The notes beneath the pieces are model-generated. The model made no database searches. It was not told the DNA's origin and was given only the letters and a program-made list of their open reading frames with translations. DNA of 64,000 nt from VRUE01 sp963837695 (GTDB lineage: Bacteria; Actinomycetota; Thermoleophilia; Solirubrobacterales; 70-9): contig CAWINZ010000003.1 in assembly GCA_963837695.1 (NCBI GenBank), positions 62,001 through 126,000 on the forward strand, read 5' to 3'. Positions 1 to 9,826 of this stretch are shown here, in pieces. Position 1 is the first letter of the stretch. Every line of letters begins with the position of its first letter. The position numbers were made by a program, and so were the translations under genes.

Positions 1-1
1 C

Positions 2-232
2 TTCGCCTCGGTCGCCCTCAACTCGATGCGGATGCTCGGCGTCGAGGAGGACAAGGTCAACGTCAACGGCGGCGCGATCGCGCTCGGCCACCCGATCGGC
101 GCCTCGGGCGCCCGGATAGTCGGCTCGCTCGTTCACGAGCTGGGCCGAAGGGGCGGCGGCCTCGGCGTCGCGGCCATCTGCTCGGGCGGTGGCCAAGGCG
201 ACGCAATCGTCATCGAGGTCAACGGCGCGTAA
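2..232 (+). CDS. Thiolase (acetyl-CoA acetyltransferase), C-terminal end only
   Basis: The reading frame is open from the left edge of the window, so only the last 76 residues are seen. They hold the two C-terminal active-site motifs of thiolases: GHPIGASGAR, with the catalytic histidine, and CSGGGQGDA, with the cysteine that acts as base. Thiolases condense or cleave beta-ketoacyl-CoA in fatty acid or polyhydroxyalkanoate metabolism. The family is clear, but degradative and biosynthetic thiolases cannot be separated from this fragment. It ends 9 bp before the next start codon, which suggests co-transcription with the HAD gene. Confidence 0.93.
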   Translation, partial: FASVALNSMRMLGVEEDKVNVNGGAIALGHPIGASGARIVGSLVHELGRRGGGLGVAAICSGGGQGDAIVIEVNGA

Positions 233-241
233 GGCGATGCC

Positions 242-1075
242 GTGAGCCGCGCTGCGGCGTTCTTCGACCTCGACAAGACCCTGATGGCGGGGTCTTCGGG
301 GATGCAGTTCGCCCGGGTCGCGGCGCGGCACGGGATCGTCTCCCGTCGGTTGCTGGCGAGCTGGGGGGTCGAGCACCTGCGCTACCGCCTGCGCGGCACG
401 ACCGACGAGCGCACGGCGGACGTGCTGCGGGTGGCGCGCGACCTGATCGCCGGCGTCCCGGCGCGCAGTCTCGAGCGGATGAACCCGGAGGTGATGGCGG
501 CGATCCTGCCGCGCGTCTATCCGCAGATGCTCGACGAGGTCTACGCCCACCAGGACGCCGGCCGCGCCACCTTCATCGTCAGCGCCGCCGGCAACGGCGT
601 GGTCGAACCGCTCGCCGCCGTGCTGGGGATGGACGGCGGCATCGGCACCCGCTACGAGGTCGGCGAGGACAGCGCCTTCACCGGCCGCTTCGACGGCCCA
701 TTCGTCTACGGGCCCGGCAAGGTCGAGGCGATGGAGGCGTTTGCGGCCGAGCACGGCATCGCCCTGGCCGAGTCCTATGCCTACTCGGACTCGATCTCCG
801 ACCTGCCGATGCTGCGCGCCGTCGGCAACCCGGTCGTCGTCAACCCCGACCCGCCGCTGGCCGAGATCGCCCGCGAGGAAGGCTGGCAGACGATGCGCTT
901 CGAGCGCCTCGGCCGCCGCCTCGTCGCGATCGCCGTCACCCTGCTGGCGACGGTCGCCGGCTTTGGGGCAAGTCGCCTAGCGCGCGGGCCAGGTCGGCGG
1001 CGCTCTGCGGCCCGCGGAGGATGGCGGCGACCCGGCCGGCCGGGTCGAGGACGAGGGTGGTCGGCAGGCCGATGA
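242..1075 (+). CDS. HAD-IB family (SerB-like) phosphatase
   Basis: A 277-residue HAD-superfamily hydrolase with a GTG start. Motif I is FFDLDKTL near residue 8, with the nucleophile aspartate. Motif II is the serine in FIVSAAGNG. The end of the core carries YSDSISDLPML, with the acidic metal ligands. HAD-IB enzymes usually dephosphorylate small phosphomonoesters such as phosphoserine or lysophosphatidic acid; the substrate here is unknown. A hydrophobic stretch (AIAVTLLATVAGF) follows the core. The last 140 bp overlap the convergent thioredoxin-like gene, and the Arg/Gly-rich tail after about residue 235 probably reflects that overlap rather than a domain. Confidence 0.82.
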   Translation: MSRAAAFFDLDKTLMAGSSGMQFARVAARHGIVSRRLLASWGVEHLRYRLRGTTDERTADVLRVARDLIAGVPARSLERMNPEVMAAILPRVYPQMLDEVYAHQDAGRATFIVSAAGNGVVEPLAAVLGMDGGIGTRYEVGEDSAFTGRFDGPFVYGPGKVEAMEAFAAEHGIALAESYAYSDSISDLPMLRAVGNPVVVNPDPPLAEIAREEGWQTMRFERLGRRLVAIAVTLLATVAGFGASRLARGPGRRRSAARGGWRRPGRPGRGRGWSAGR

Positions 1076-1463
1076 CCCCGTAGCGCCCGCCGCCGCTTCC
1101 GCGCGGGGCGCGCAGGACCGGGAAGGTCCAGCCGTAGCGGCGGATGAAGCCGAGCGCGGCGCCGCGGTCGTCTTCCCAGTCGACCCCGACCAGCGAGGCG
1201 CGCCCGCGCAACCGGCGGGCAAGGCGCTCGAAGCCGGGCGCCTCCTGGCGGCAGGGCTCGCACCAGCTGGCCCAGAAGTTGATCGCCGCCGGCTTGCCGC
1301 GCAGCGAGGCGAGCGTCGCCCGCGGCGGGACCAGCACTTCGCGCGGCAGCGCCGCGGCCGGCCTGCCGGTCGGGCCGCCGCCGGAGTCGAGCAGGACGAG
1401 CGTCGCCAGGGCGCCGATCACGGCGACGGCGGCGATCGCGTAGGCAAGGTTTCGGCGGCTCAT
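936..1463 (-). CDS. TlpA/ResA-like membrane-anchored thioredoxin
   Basis: A 175-residue protein with an N-terminal membrane anchor (LAYAIAAVAVIGALATLVLL) followed by a thioredoxin fold. The redox motif is in FWASWCEPCRQEAPGF (CxxC), and the cis-proline region is YGVIGLPTTLVLD. TlpA/ResA proteins work outside the membrane, reducing apocytochrome c or copper-site thiols. Its position next to the oxidase operon fits a role in CuA or cytochrome c maturation, which is inference. The ATG at 1463 is preferred over the upstream ATG at 1490 because a GAGGG ribosome site precedes it at good spacing. It overlaps the 3' end of the HAD gene by 140 bp. Confidence 0.85.
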   Translation of the reverse strand: MSRRNLAYAIAAVAVIGALATLVLLDSGGGPTGRPAAALPREVLVPPRATLASLRGKPAAINFWASWCEPCRQEAPGFERLARRLRGRASLVGVDWEDDRGAALGFIRRYGWTFPVLRAPRGSGGGRYGVIGLPTTLVLDPAGRVAAILRGPQSAADLARALGDLPQSRRPSPAG

Positions 1464-1531
1464 TGTGAGAGTTCCCTCACCGCCGAGCATAGGAGCCGCC
1501 GGATCGCCTTGCGATGCGCCGATTGCGGGGG

Positions 1532-1537
1532 TAGATT
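1532..1537 (+). promoter_or_regulatory. Candidate -10 box for the oxidase operon
   Basis: TAGATT lies just upstream of the oxidase cluster and matches the TAnnnT boxes seen before many genes in this window. Transcription would begin near 1544, giving a leader of about 47 nt that contains the AAAGGGGG ribosome site next to the GTG at 1591. No convincing -35 box is visible. The call is based on sequence only. Confidence 0.35.
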
Positions 1538-1590
1538 GAGTGCAATGAGACCGCGCGGCGTGGGTGCCGGCGGCTCGGCCGAAAGGGGGA

Positions 1591-2253
1591 GTGCTGAGTT
1601 CCCTGACCAGCAGAGTTGTGGCGGTCGGCGCGGCTGTGGTCGTTGTCGCCGGCCTGATCGGCTTCTACGTCGCCGATCTGGTCCGCTCGCCGACGCCGGT
1701 CGAAGCCAGCCGCAAGGGCGGCGTCTACCACGTGTACCTCAAGACCGAGGCCGCGGTCGGCCCCCAGGGCGCCAACCCGAGTTGGGTCTCCTACCTGATC
1801 AAAAATCCGCAGGGCGAATGGATCCACAGCACCAACTTCAAGGTCCCGGCCCACGCGCTGGTCCACTTCACCGTCTACCAGTTCGACGGCGACAGCGGCC
1901 TGCGTAACCCTTTCCTCTCCCAGGTCCACGGCACCGTCGGCAACACGATGCTGGTCGACGGCAAGCCGATGAAGGCGATCCCGCCCGAAGAGGCCTCACA
2001 CACCTTCGCGGTGCCGCAGATCGGTCTGATCGTGCCGCTGCGCGGTGTCCCCGAAGACGAGGACGATCAGTGCGAAGAAGGGCCGTGCAGCCTGCACCAG
2101 GCGCACGAGCGGATCGACTTCACGATCCGCACCGGCGACCCCGGCCGCTTCCGCTGGCAGTGCTTCGTGCCCTGCGCGGCCGGCTTCCTCGCCGGCTTTG
2201 GCGGGCCGATGCAGACGATCGGCTATATGGACGGCTTCCTCCAGGTGACCTGA
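1591..2253 (+). CDS. Membrane-anchored cupredoxin-like protein (COX2-like) at the head of the oxidase operon
   Basis: About 220 residues: one N-terminal membrane helix (VVAVGAAVVVVAGLIGFYVA) and an exported beta-rich domain. Near the C-terminus it has WQCFVPCAAGF followed by methionines. The CxxxC spacing resembles the CuA loop of oxidase subunit II, but the loop histidine of that site is absent. It may be a degenerate subunit II paralogue or a copper carrier for oxidase assembly; both are inference. The start is taken at GTG 1591, right after AAAGGGGG; a GTG at 1564 is possible. It lies 7 bp before coxB and is very probably co-transcribed with it. Confidence 0.6.
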   Translation: MLSSLTSRVVAVGAAVVVVAGLIGFYVADLVRSPTPVEASRKGGVYHVYLKTEAAVGPQGANPSWVSYLIKNPQGEWIHSTNFKVPAHALVHFTVYQFDGDSGLRNPFLSQVHGTVGNTMLVDGKPMKAIPPEEASHTFAVPQIGLIVPLRGVPEDEDDQCEEGPCSLHQAHERIDFTIRTGDPGRFRWQCFVPCAAGFLAGFGGPMQTIGYMDGFLQVT

Positions 2254-2260
2254 GGCGAGG

Positions 2261-3088
2261 GTGAACGAGCCGAACCACTTGCGCCGGATCGTCATCGCCT
2301 CGGTTGTCTTGAGCGCAATCGCGACGCCGATCGTCGTCGCCGTGATCGCCCCCAACCTGCCGCCCGGCGACGGCAGCAGCGCCGCCACCAGCCAGGTCTA
2401 CGACAACACGGTGCTGTTCGGCATCGTGACCCCGATCGCGGCCTCGATCCTCGTCTTCTTCGCCTACAGCCTGGTCGTCTTCCGCCGTCGCGAGGAGGGC
2501 CCGGCGGAAGGGGTCGCGGTCCGCGGCGACGAGCGGGTCTCGGCCTGGTGGCTGGGCGTGACGACGGTCATCGTCATCTTTCTCGCCGCCTTCGGCACGG
2601 TCGAGCTGGCCGACGCCGGCTCGGGCGGCGGCCAGGGCCCCGACCCCGCTTTCGAGCCCGACGGCAAGGCGATGCCGGTGCAGGTGATCGCCCAGCAGTG
2701 GGAGTTCACCTACCGCTACCCGACCTTCGGTGGGATCGAGACCGCCCACCTCGAGCTGCCGGTCGGCCAACAGATCGCCTTCCACGTCACCTCGCTGGAC
2801 GTCATCCACTCCTTCTGGGCGCCGAAGATCGGCGTCAAGGCCGACGCCAACCCCGGTGTCGACAACATCGCCTACGTCAAGCCGGACGAGGAAGAGGCCT
2901 TCGAAATCCACTGCAACGAGCTCTGCGGCCTCTGGCACGGCTACATGTTCGACACCGGGCAGGTGGTCAGCGACGCCGAGTTCCTGCGCTGGATCCACAA
3001 CCAGCAGAAGGTGTTCGCGCCGGCCGCCAAAGTGCTGCCGAAGTACTCGACCCACTACTTCCCCGAACCCGATAGGCGGGGCGGATGA
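2261..3088 (+). CDS. coxB: Cytochrome c oxidase subunit II
   Basis: 275 residues with N-terminal membrane helices and a C-terminal cupredoxin domain. The CuA ligands are complete: the histidine in DVIHSFWAPKIG and the loop CNELCGLWHGYM, which supplies two Cys, the Glu carbonyl, His and Met. Subunit II accepts electrons from cytochrome c through CuA and passes them to heme a. No CXXCH heme motif is seen, so this is not a caa3-type fusion with cytochrome c. It starts with GTG and its stop overlaps the coxA start (ATGA), a sign of translational coupling. Confidence 0.95.
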   Translation: MNEPNHLRRIVIASVVLSAIATPIVVAVIAPNLPPGDGSSAATSQVYDNTVLFGIVTPIAASILVFFAYSLVVFRRREEGPAEGVAVRGDERVSAWWLGVTTVIVIFLAAFGTVELADAGSGGGQGPDPAFEPDGKAMPVQVIAQQWEFTYRYPTFGGIETAHLELPVGQQIAFHVTSLDVIHSFWAPKIGVKADANPGVDNIAYVKPDEEEAFEIHCNELCGLWHGYMFDTGQVVSDAEFLRWIHNQQKVFAPAAKVLPKYSTHYFPEPDRRGG

Positions 3089-4962
3089 ACGAGGCGGTGG
3101 CAACGCCCCCCGTGTGGCGGCGACTGATCGGCTTCAACCTGCTCAGCGGGATCGTGCTGGGGATCGCCGGCTTCTACGTCGGCTGGTGGCTCGGCCACCA
3201 GATCCACGCCGAGAGCCTCGACTTCTTCGAGGACACCAACCAGAACGACGTCGCGCTGATGCTCGGCTACGTCTTCGCCGTGCTCGGCTTCCTCAGCGGG
3301 CTTGGCTTCGCCAACTACCCGCTCGCGCGGATGCTCGGCTGCGGCCGCAGCCACGTCGAAGGGGAGACGCAGGGCGTCGGCCGCTACTTCCGCCTCTGCA
3401 CCGACCACAAGGTCGTCGGGATCCAGTACCTCTGCGGGGTCGGGCTCTTCTTCTTCATCGCCGGGCTAAACGCGATGCTGATCCGCTTCGAGCTGCTGCA
3501 GCCATCGCCGCAGGCCTTTGGCGCCGGCAACTACCTGACCCTGGTCGGCCTGCACGGCACGATGATGATGGGGATCATGACCTCGGGCGTGCTCGGCCCG
3601 TTCGCCAACTACTTCGTGCCGCTGATGATCGGCGCGCGGCGGATGGCCTTCCCGCGGATCGAGTCGCTGACCTTCTGGCTGCTGATGGCGGCGGGCGCGA
3701 TCCTGATGACGACGCTCTTCTTCGGCGGCTTCCCGACCGGCTGGACCGGGTACGCGCCGCTGAACGACCAGGCCAACTGGGGCTTTGACTCCTACATCTT
3801 CTTCTTTGCCCTGGTCGGGATCTCGATGACCCTGCTCGGCGTCAACATGATCACCACGATCGTCAGCATGCGCGCCCCCGGGCTGACCTGGCGGCGGCTG
3901 CCGATCTTCTGCTGGGGCGCGCTCAGCACCGGCATCCTGATGGTGCTGGCGGCACCGGTCCTGATCGCCGTGCTGCTGATGGTCGCTTTCGACCGCGGCG
4001 TGCAGACCTCGTTCTTCCTCGCCAGCGCCGGTGGCAGCCCCTACCTGTTCCAGAACCTGTTCTGGTTCTTCGGCCATCCGGAGGTGTATGTGCTGGCGCT
4101 GCCCGGGTTCGGCGTCGTCCTGGAGATCCTGCCGGTGTTCGCGCGGAAACCGCTCTGGGGCTACCGGGTGGCGGTGGCGGGGATCGTCGGCGTCGCCCTG
4201 CTCAGCTTCTTCGTCTGGCAACACCACCTCTTCGTCAGCGGCCTCAACTCCTCGCTGCGGCCCTTCTACATGTTCTCCACCGAGGCGATCTCGGTGCCGA
4301 CCGGGCTCGTCTTCCTGGCCGGGATGGGGACGCTGTGGCGGGCGAAGATCCGCTACACGGTGCCGATGCTGTTCTGCCTCGCCTGGTTCTTCAACTTCTT
4401 CGTCGGCGGCGCCTCCGGCGTGTTCTTATCCGACGTGCCCAGCGACGTCGCCACCCACGGCAGCTTCTTCGTGATGGCCCATTTCCACTACACGATCATG
4501 GGCGGGTTGGTCTTCACCTTCTTCGCCGCGATCTACTACTGGGTGCCGAAGATGTTCGGCGTGATGCTCAACGAACGGCTCGGCAAGATCCACTTCTGGA
4601 TGATGTTCATCGCCTTCAACTCGACCTTCTTCCCGCTCTTCGCGCTCGGCCTGATGGGGATGCCGCGCCGGGTCGTGACCTACCCCTCGCACCTGCAGCC
4701 GCTCAACATCTGGGTCTCGGTCTCGGCCTTTGTGCTGGGCGCCTCGATGCTCGTCTTCCTCGCCAACGTCGTCTACTCGCTGGTGATCGCGCGCAAGCCG
4801 GCGCCCGCCAACCCCTGGGACTCGAAGTCGCTGGAGTGGCAGACGCCGACGCCGATCCCGGTCAACGATTACGAGCGCCAGCCTGTGATCGACTCGGACC
4901 CCTACGAATACGGCATCCCGGCCGGCCCGCCGCAGCCGGCCGAGGCGCCGGCCTCGGGATAG
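3085..4962 (+). CDS. coxA: Cytochrome c oxidase subunit I
   Basis: 625 residues, the heme-copper catalytic subunit. Diagnostic motifs include TDHKVVGIQYL at the canonical subunit I start, FGHPEVYVLALPGFG (CuB histidine, the D-channel glutamate and the cross-linked tyrosine), VWQHHLFVSG (the two other CuB histidines) and MAHFHYTIMGG (heme ligands). The glutamate in HPEVY points to an A1-type proton-pumping enzyme. Roughly 110 residues with two predicted helices precede the canonical N-terminus, making it longer than usual. The C-terminal tail is proline-rich and soluble. It lies in the oxidase operon between coxB and coxC. Confidence 0.96.
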   Translation: MNEAVATPPVWRRLIGFNLLSGIVLGIAGFYVGWWLGHQIHAESLDFFEDTNQNDVALMLGYVFAVLGFLSGLGFANYPLARMLGCGRSHVEGETQGVGRYFRLCTDHKVVGIQYLCGVGLFFFIAGLNAMLIRFELLQPSPQAFGAGNYLTLVGLHGTMMMGIMTSGVLGPFANYFVPLMIGARRMAFPRIESLTFWLLMAAGAILMTTLFFGGFPTGWTGYAPLNDQANWGFDSYIFFFALVGISMTLLGVNMITTIVSMRAPGLTWRRLPIFCWGALSTGILMVLAAPVLIAVLLMVAFDRGVQTSFFLASAGGSPYLFQNLFWFFGHPEVYVLALPGFGVVLEILPVFARKPLWGYRVAVAGIVGVALLSFFVWQHHLFVSGLNSSLRPFYMFSTEAISVPTGLVFLAGMGTLWRAKIRYTVPMLFCLAWFFNFFVGGASGVFLSDVPSDVATHGSFFVMAHFHYTIMGGLVFTFFAAIYYWVPKMFGVMLNERLGKIHFWMMFIAFNSTFFPLFALGLMGMPRRVVTYPSHLQPLNIWVSVSAFVLGASMLVFLANVVYSLVIARKPAPANPWDSKSLEWQTPTPIPVNDYERQPVIDSDPYEYGIPAGPPQPAEAPASG

Positions 4963-4971
4963 GAGCGGATC

Positions 4972-5565
4972 GTGAGCGAAGCCAGAGGGGAACGGATCGA
5001 CACCAGCGTCGAGTCGCCGCAGCTGCACGAGCGGATCGACCGGGTCGGCTTCGCGCTGATCGCGGGGGCGACGGTGATGTTCTTCCTCGGCTTCGTCTTC
5101 GCCTACTTCTACCTGCGCTCGCTCGACAACAACGAACTCTGGCGCCCGGCCGGGGTCGAACCGCCGAGCGGCTACGGGGTCGCGATCGCCGCCGCGCTGG
5201 TGCTCAGCGCCGCCGCCTTCCTCTACGCGGCGCGGGCGGCCCGCGCCGGCAGAGCCTGGGTCGCCGCCGCGGGGGTCGCCGTGGCGCTCGGCCTGTTCGC
5301 CTGCATCGCCCAGGGCGTCGAGTACGCGCACCTCTCCTTCGGCCCCGAAAGCGGCGGCTACGCCAGCGTCTTCTTCGGCTGGACGGCGCTCTACGTCGTC
5401 GTCGCGCTGCTGGCGATCTACCGGGTCGAGTCGGTTTTCGCGGCCGGGCTGCGCGGCCGCGGCAAGGGTGACGAGCTGCCCGAGGGCTTCGCCCCCGCGG
5501 CCTATTACTGGGCGCTGCTGGCGGCGATCGGGGTACTCGCCTGGGTCGTCCTCTACCTGGTCTAG
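4972..5565 (+). CDS. coxC: Cytochrome c oxidase subunit III
   Basis: 197 residues with about five membrane helices, the short form of subunit III. The segment HERIDRVGFALIAGATVMFF followed by FVFAYFYLRSL is typical of the first conserved helix. A later helix carries an acidic residue (CIAQGVEYAHLSF). Subunit III stabilises the catalytic core and proton uptake. It starts with GTG 9 bp after coxA and ends one base before the ctaG start, so it is part of the same transcript. Confidence 0.92.
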   Translation: MSEARGERIDTSVESPQLHERIDRVGFALIAGATVMFFLGFVFAYFYLRSLDNNELWRPAGVEPPSGYGVAIAAALVLSAAAFLYAARAARAGRAWVAAAGVAVALGLFACIAQGVEYAHLSFGPESGGYASVFFGWTALYVVVALLAIYRVESVFAAGLRGRGKGDELPEGFAPAAYYWALLAAIGVLAWVVLYLV

Positions 5566-6435
5566 ATGGCCGTGGCGGCGCTGACCACGCCCCTCGACTG
5601 GACCGGCGGGCCGGCGCTGATCTGGGTCCTCGGCGCGGCGGCTCTCTACCTGCTCGGCGGCAGGGGTCGGCGCGCCCCGCGGGCGGCCGATCGTTGGCGC
5701 GGCGTCGCCTTCTTCGCCGGCCTGGCGGCGATCCTGCTCGCCCTCGACTCGCCGCTCGACGAGCTCGCCGACGAGCTCTTCTGGGCGCACATGGTCCAGC
5801 ACGTCCTGCTGATCGGGGTGGCGGCGCCGTTGCTGGCCCTGGGTCGGCCGTGGACGCGGATGTGGCGCGGCGTCCCGGGGCGCTGGCGGCGGCCGGTCTC
5901 CCGCCGGCTCACCTCGGCGCCGCGCTGGTCGCCGCTGCGGCGGCTGGCGACGTTCCTCGCCGGCGGCCTCGTCTCCTGGCTGATCTTCAACCTCGACTTC
6001 TGCGCCTGGCACCTGCCGGTCCTCTACGACGCGGCGCTGCGCTCCGACGCCGTGCACGCCGCGGAGCACTTCATCTTCTTCGCCACGGCGCTGCTGTTCT
6101 GGACCCGGGTGATCTACTCGCCGCCGTGGCGCTCGCGGCTCAGCGAGCCGGCCAAACTCGCCTACCTGGGCGGAACGCTGGTCGTCGGCTGGGTGCTGGC
6201 GATCGTCCTGGCGCTCGCCACCTCGCCGCTCTACGCCGCCTACGCGGAGGAGTCGACCAGGCCGGGCCAGATCTCCGCGCTGACCGACCAGCAGTTCGCC
6301 GCCGGGGTGATGTGGGTGCCCGCCTCGCTGCCTTACACGATCGCGATTGTGCTGATCGCCTACCGTTGGCTGGGGTCTCGCGAGGCGCGAGGCCGCGGCG
6401 GTCCCGCAAAACCGCTTCCGACTGGAGTTGGATGA
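5566..6435 (+). CDS. ctaG: CtaG-type (caa3_CtaG) cytochrome oxidase assembly protein
   Basis: 289 residues with about seven membrane helices. It matches the bacterial caa3_CtaG family, with the histidine-bearing helices FWAHMVQHVLLIGVAAPLL, FCAWHLPVLYDAAL and AVHAAEHFIFFATALLFW. Family members are needed for copper insertion or assembly of the oxidase; they are unrelated to the periplasmic Cox11 protein sometimes given the same name. The ATG abuts the coxC stop codon with no gap. Confidence 0.9.
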   Translation: MAVAALTTPLDWTGGPALIWVLGAAALYLLGGRGRRAPRAADRWRGVAFFAGLAAILLALDSPLDELADELFWAHMVQHVLLIGVAAPLLALGRPWTRMWRGVPGRWRRPVSRRLTSAPRWSPLRRLATFLAGGLVSWLIFNLDFCAWHLPVLYDAALRSDAVHAAEHFIFFATALLFWTRVIYSPPWRSRLSEPAKLAYLGGTLVVGWVLAIVLALATSPLYAAYAEESTRPGQISALTDQQFAAGVMWVPASLPYTIAIVLIAYRWLGSREARGRGGPAKPLPTGVG

Positions 6436-6436
6436 G

Positions 6437-6571
6437 ATGCAACCGATGCAGATACTGACCGCAGCCGCCGGCTGGACGAGCTTCTCCGGGGTCTTCTCGA
6501 CCGTCTTTCCGCTGGTCGTGCTGATCGCCGTGCTCACCGCCTACGCGGTGGTGAGCCGGAAGCACCCTTGA
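6437..6571 (+). CDS. 44-residue single-helix membrane peptide in the oxidase operon
   Basis: A short reading frame fills the gap between ctaG and the SCO gene exactly. It starts with ATG one base after the ctaG stop and its TGA overlaps the TTG of the next gene. The peptide has an N-terminal MQPMQILTAAAG segment, one membrane helix (FPLVVLIAVLTAYAVV) and a basic end (SRKHP). Tight spacing on both sides argues for translation. Small single-helix subunits are known in several heme-copper oxidases, so a structural or assembly subunit is plausible. I recognise no family, and it is too short for standard gene callers. Confidence 0.6.
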   Translation: MQPMQILTAAAGWTSFSGVFSTVFPLVVLIAVLTAYAVVSRKHP

Positions 6572-7206
6572 GCCGCCGCTTCGCCGCGGTCGCGATCGTC
6601 CTCGCGGCGCTCGGCGGGGTGCTGATCGGCATCGTCGTGCACCAGCTCGGTAGCGGCGGCTCCGGCGCGAATGGCGCGGCCGAGGCCCGCGTCCGGGGCC
6701 AGGCGGTCTGGCCGGCGGGCCTGCGCGAGGCGCCGGAATTCTCGCTGCGCGACCAGGCCGGAGAGCGCTTCGCGCTCGGCTCGCTGCGCGGCCGGCCGGC
6801 GATCCTCACCTTCATGGACTCCCAGTGCCACCAGGAGTGCCCGCTCGAGGGCCGGGCGCTCGCCGCCGCCTTCCGCAGGGTGCCGCGCGCCGAGCGCCCC
6901 GCCGTCGTCGCGGTCAGCGTCAATCCCTGGGCCGACACGCCGGGCTCGGCGCGCCGGGCGATGAAGCGCTTCGGCCTGGCCGGCTTCGAGTGGCGCTGGC
7001 TGCTCGGCTCGAAGGCGCAGCTGGCGCCGGTCTGGCGCAAGTACGGGATCGAAGTGCGGCGCACGACCGGCGACATCGAACACACCGACGCGATCTACCT
7101 GATCGACTCCCACGGCGACGAGCGGGCCGGGATGGTCTACCCCTTCCTGCCCACCTGGGTCAGCAACGACCTCGAAGTGTTGGCGGTTGAAGACGGCTCG
7201 TCGTAG
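6568..7206 (+). CDS. SCO1/SenC-type copper chaperone
   Basis: 212 residues: an N-terminal signal anchor (AAVAIVLAALGGVLIGIVV) and a thioredoxin-like domain. The copper motif is the CxxxC in MDSQCHQECPLEG, and the partner histidine lies in GDIEHTDAIYLID. SCO proteins deliver copper to or reduce the CuA site of subunit II. The TTG start overlaps the stop of the 44-residue peptide by four bases. It is the last gene of the oxidase operon and is followed by a stem-loop. Confidence 0.9.
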   Translation: MSRRFAAVAIVLAALGGVLIGIVVHQLGSGGSGANGAAEARVRGQAVWPAGLREAPEFSLRDQAGERFALGSLRGRPAILTFMDSQCHQECPLEGRALAAAFRRVPRAERPAVVAVSVNPWADTPGSARRAMKRFGLAGFEWRWLLGSKAQLAPVWRKYGIEVRRTTGDIEHTDAIYLIDSHGDERAGMVYPFLPTWVSNDLEVLAVEDGSS

Positions 7207-7221
7207 GGAGGGAGCCCACCG

Positions 7222-7244
7222 GACTCCCTGCATCAGCGGGAGTC
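7222..7244 (+). terminator. Stem-loop after the oxidase operon
   Basis: GACTCCC and GGGAGTC form a perfect 7-bp stem around a 9-nt loop, with CACCG/CGGCGGGTG able to extend it. It lies 15 bp after the SCO stop codon and before a convergent gene. There is no clear T-run, so a pure Rho-independent terminator is not proven. Confidence 0.5.
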
Positions 7245-7286
7245 TCGGCGGGTGGCGGGCGAGCTGGCTGTGGCTCAGCCTGAATC

Positions 7287-7964
7287 TCAGGGGCCGGGCG
7301 TCGTTTCGCTGCTGTGGCTGGAGTGAGGTTTGTGCGAGCGGAGGAACTTGAGGATGGTGTCGGGGTTGTGCACCGCGCCGCCGGCGACGAGGACGAGGAA
7401 GCCGACCCCGATCAGCAGCAGGGCGATCCCGATCACGATTCCGAACAGCGAAAGCCGTTCGGCCATGTAGCCGGTGTTGAGCGCGGTCGCCAGCGCGGTC
7501 TCGGTGATCCAGGTTTCGCGTGCCCCGTTCTCGGCCGGTTCGCCGGTTTCCCGATCGATCGCGGCGAACTGTTCGTTGCTCGTGCCGCCACCCGGCGACA
7601 GTTCGCTCTTCGGCGTGCCCGGCTTGGCTTCGAACTGGCCCATTTCCGAATAGGTGAAGCCGCCGGTCGCCTCCAGTGCGTGAATCCGCATGTAGTCGGC
7701 GAAGCAACGGGCGCTTTCGCCGTTGTCGACCGGCTTTTCGGCGACGTCGCAGGTCGGCAGGCCGACGCTGGCCGGCAGGCCGGCTTCGCTCGCCTCGGCC
7801 GCGATCGCTTCCGGGCTCATGTCGGGCGTGCCGACGATGCTCTGCCGGCTGAGTTCGGTCGAGACGGTGTTGCTGCCGTTCGCCCCCATCACGATCGAGA
7901 CGACGCCGAAGGCGATCAACACGATCCCCGCGACGATCCCACCGAGCTCCAGTCCTCTGCGCAT
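7287..7964 (-). CDS. Conserved-looking protein with two membrane helices, unknown function
   Basis: 225 residues. One helix lies near the N-terminus (LGGIVAGIVLIAFGVVSIVMG) and one near the C-terminus (LFGIVIGIALLLIGVGFLVL). Between them is an exported-looking domain with two cysteines (LPTCDVAEK and ARCFADYM), followed by a short basic His/Ser-rich tail. I do not recognise a family. The ATG at 7964 is chosen because GGAGGA lies nine bases upstream; the upstream ATG at 7997 lacks such a site. It stands alone between convergent and divergent neighbours. Confidence 0.65.
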   Translation of the reverse strand: MRRGLELGGIVAGIVLIAFGVVSIVMGANGSNTVSTELSRQSIVGTPDMSPEAIAAEASEAGLPASVGLPTCDVAEKPVDNGESARCFADYMRIHALEATGGFTYSEMGQFEAKPGTPKSELSPGGGTSNEQFAAIDRETGEPAENGARETWITETALATALNTGYMAERLSLFGIVIGIALLLIGVGFLVLVAGGAVHNPDTILKFLRSHKPHSSHSSETTPGP

Positions 7965-8154
7965 TTTTCTTGGCTCCTCCGTTGTGGTGAATTGCATTAC
8001 GTTCCGAAACCTGCGACGGCGACGTTCTCACGCCGACCGTGGCTCCAACTTCCGTGCATAGAGCGGATCTCGCTCGGTGGAAACCCGCAGATCGAACCAC
8101 GTCACGACGCCGATCCACGCCGGTTTGCGGGCGTCGCGCCTGGTGTCCCGACAC

Positions 8155-8160
8155 TAGACT
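8155..8160 (+). promoter_or_regulatory. -10 box giving a leaderless mutase mRNA
   Basis: TAGACT ends nine bases before the ATG at 8170, so transcription should start at or next to that codon. No ribosome binding site lies in this gap. The same hexamer precedes rpmE and etfB. Confidence 0.45.
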
Positions 8161-8169
8161 GTGGCCACC

Positions 8170-9789
<1,620 letters not shown>

Positions 9790-9826
9790 CCGGACCCCCC
9801 AACCCGCGACCCCACGCGTCCCTTTC

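Noticed and set aside
1509..1907. Leaderless ATG frame at 1545 overlapping the CuA-like gene
   Set aside because: The TAGATT box fits its start, but the product is Arg/Gly-rich and out of phase with a protein that has clear helix and domain structure.
4426..6537. Minus-strand frame of 703 codons across coxA, coxC and ctaG
   Set aside because: Low-complexity charged product complementary to three recognisable membrane proteins.
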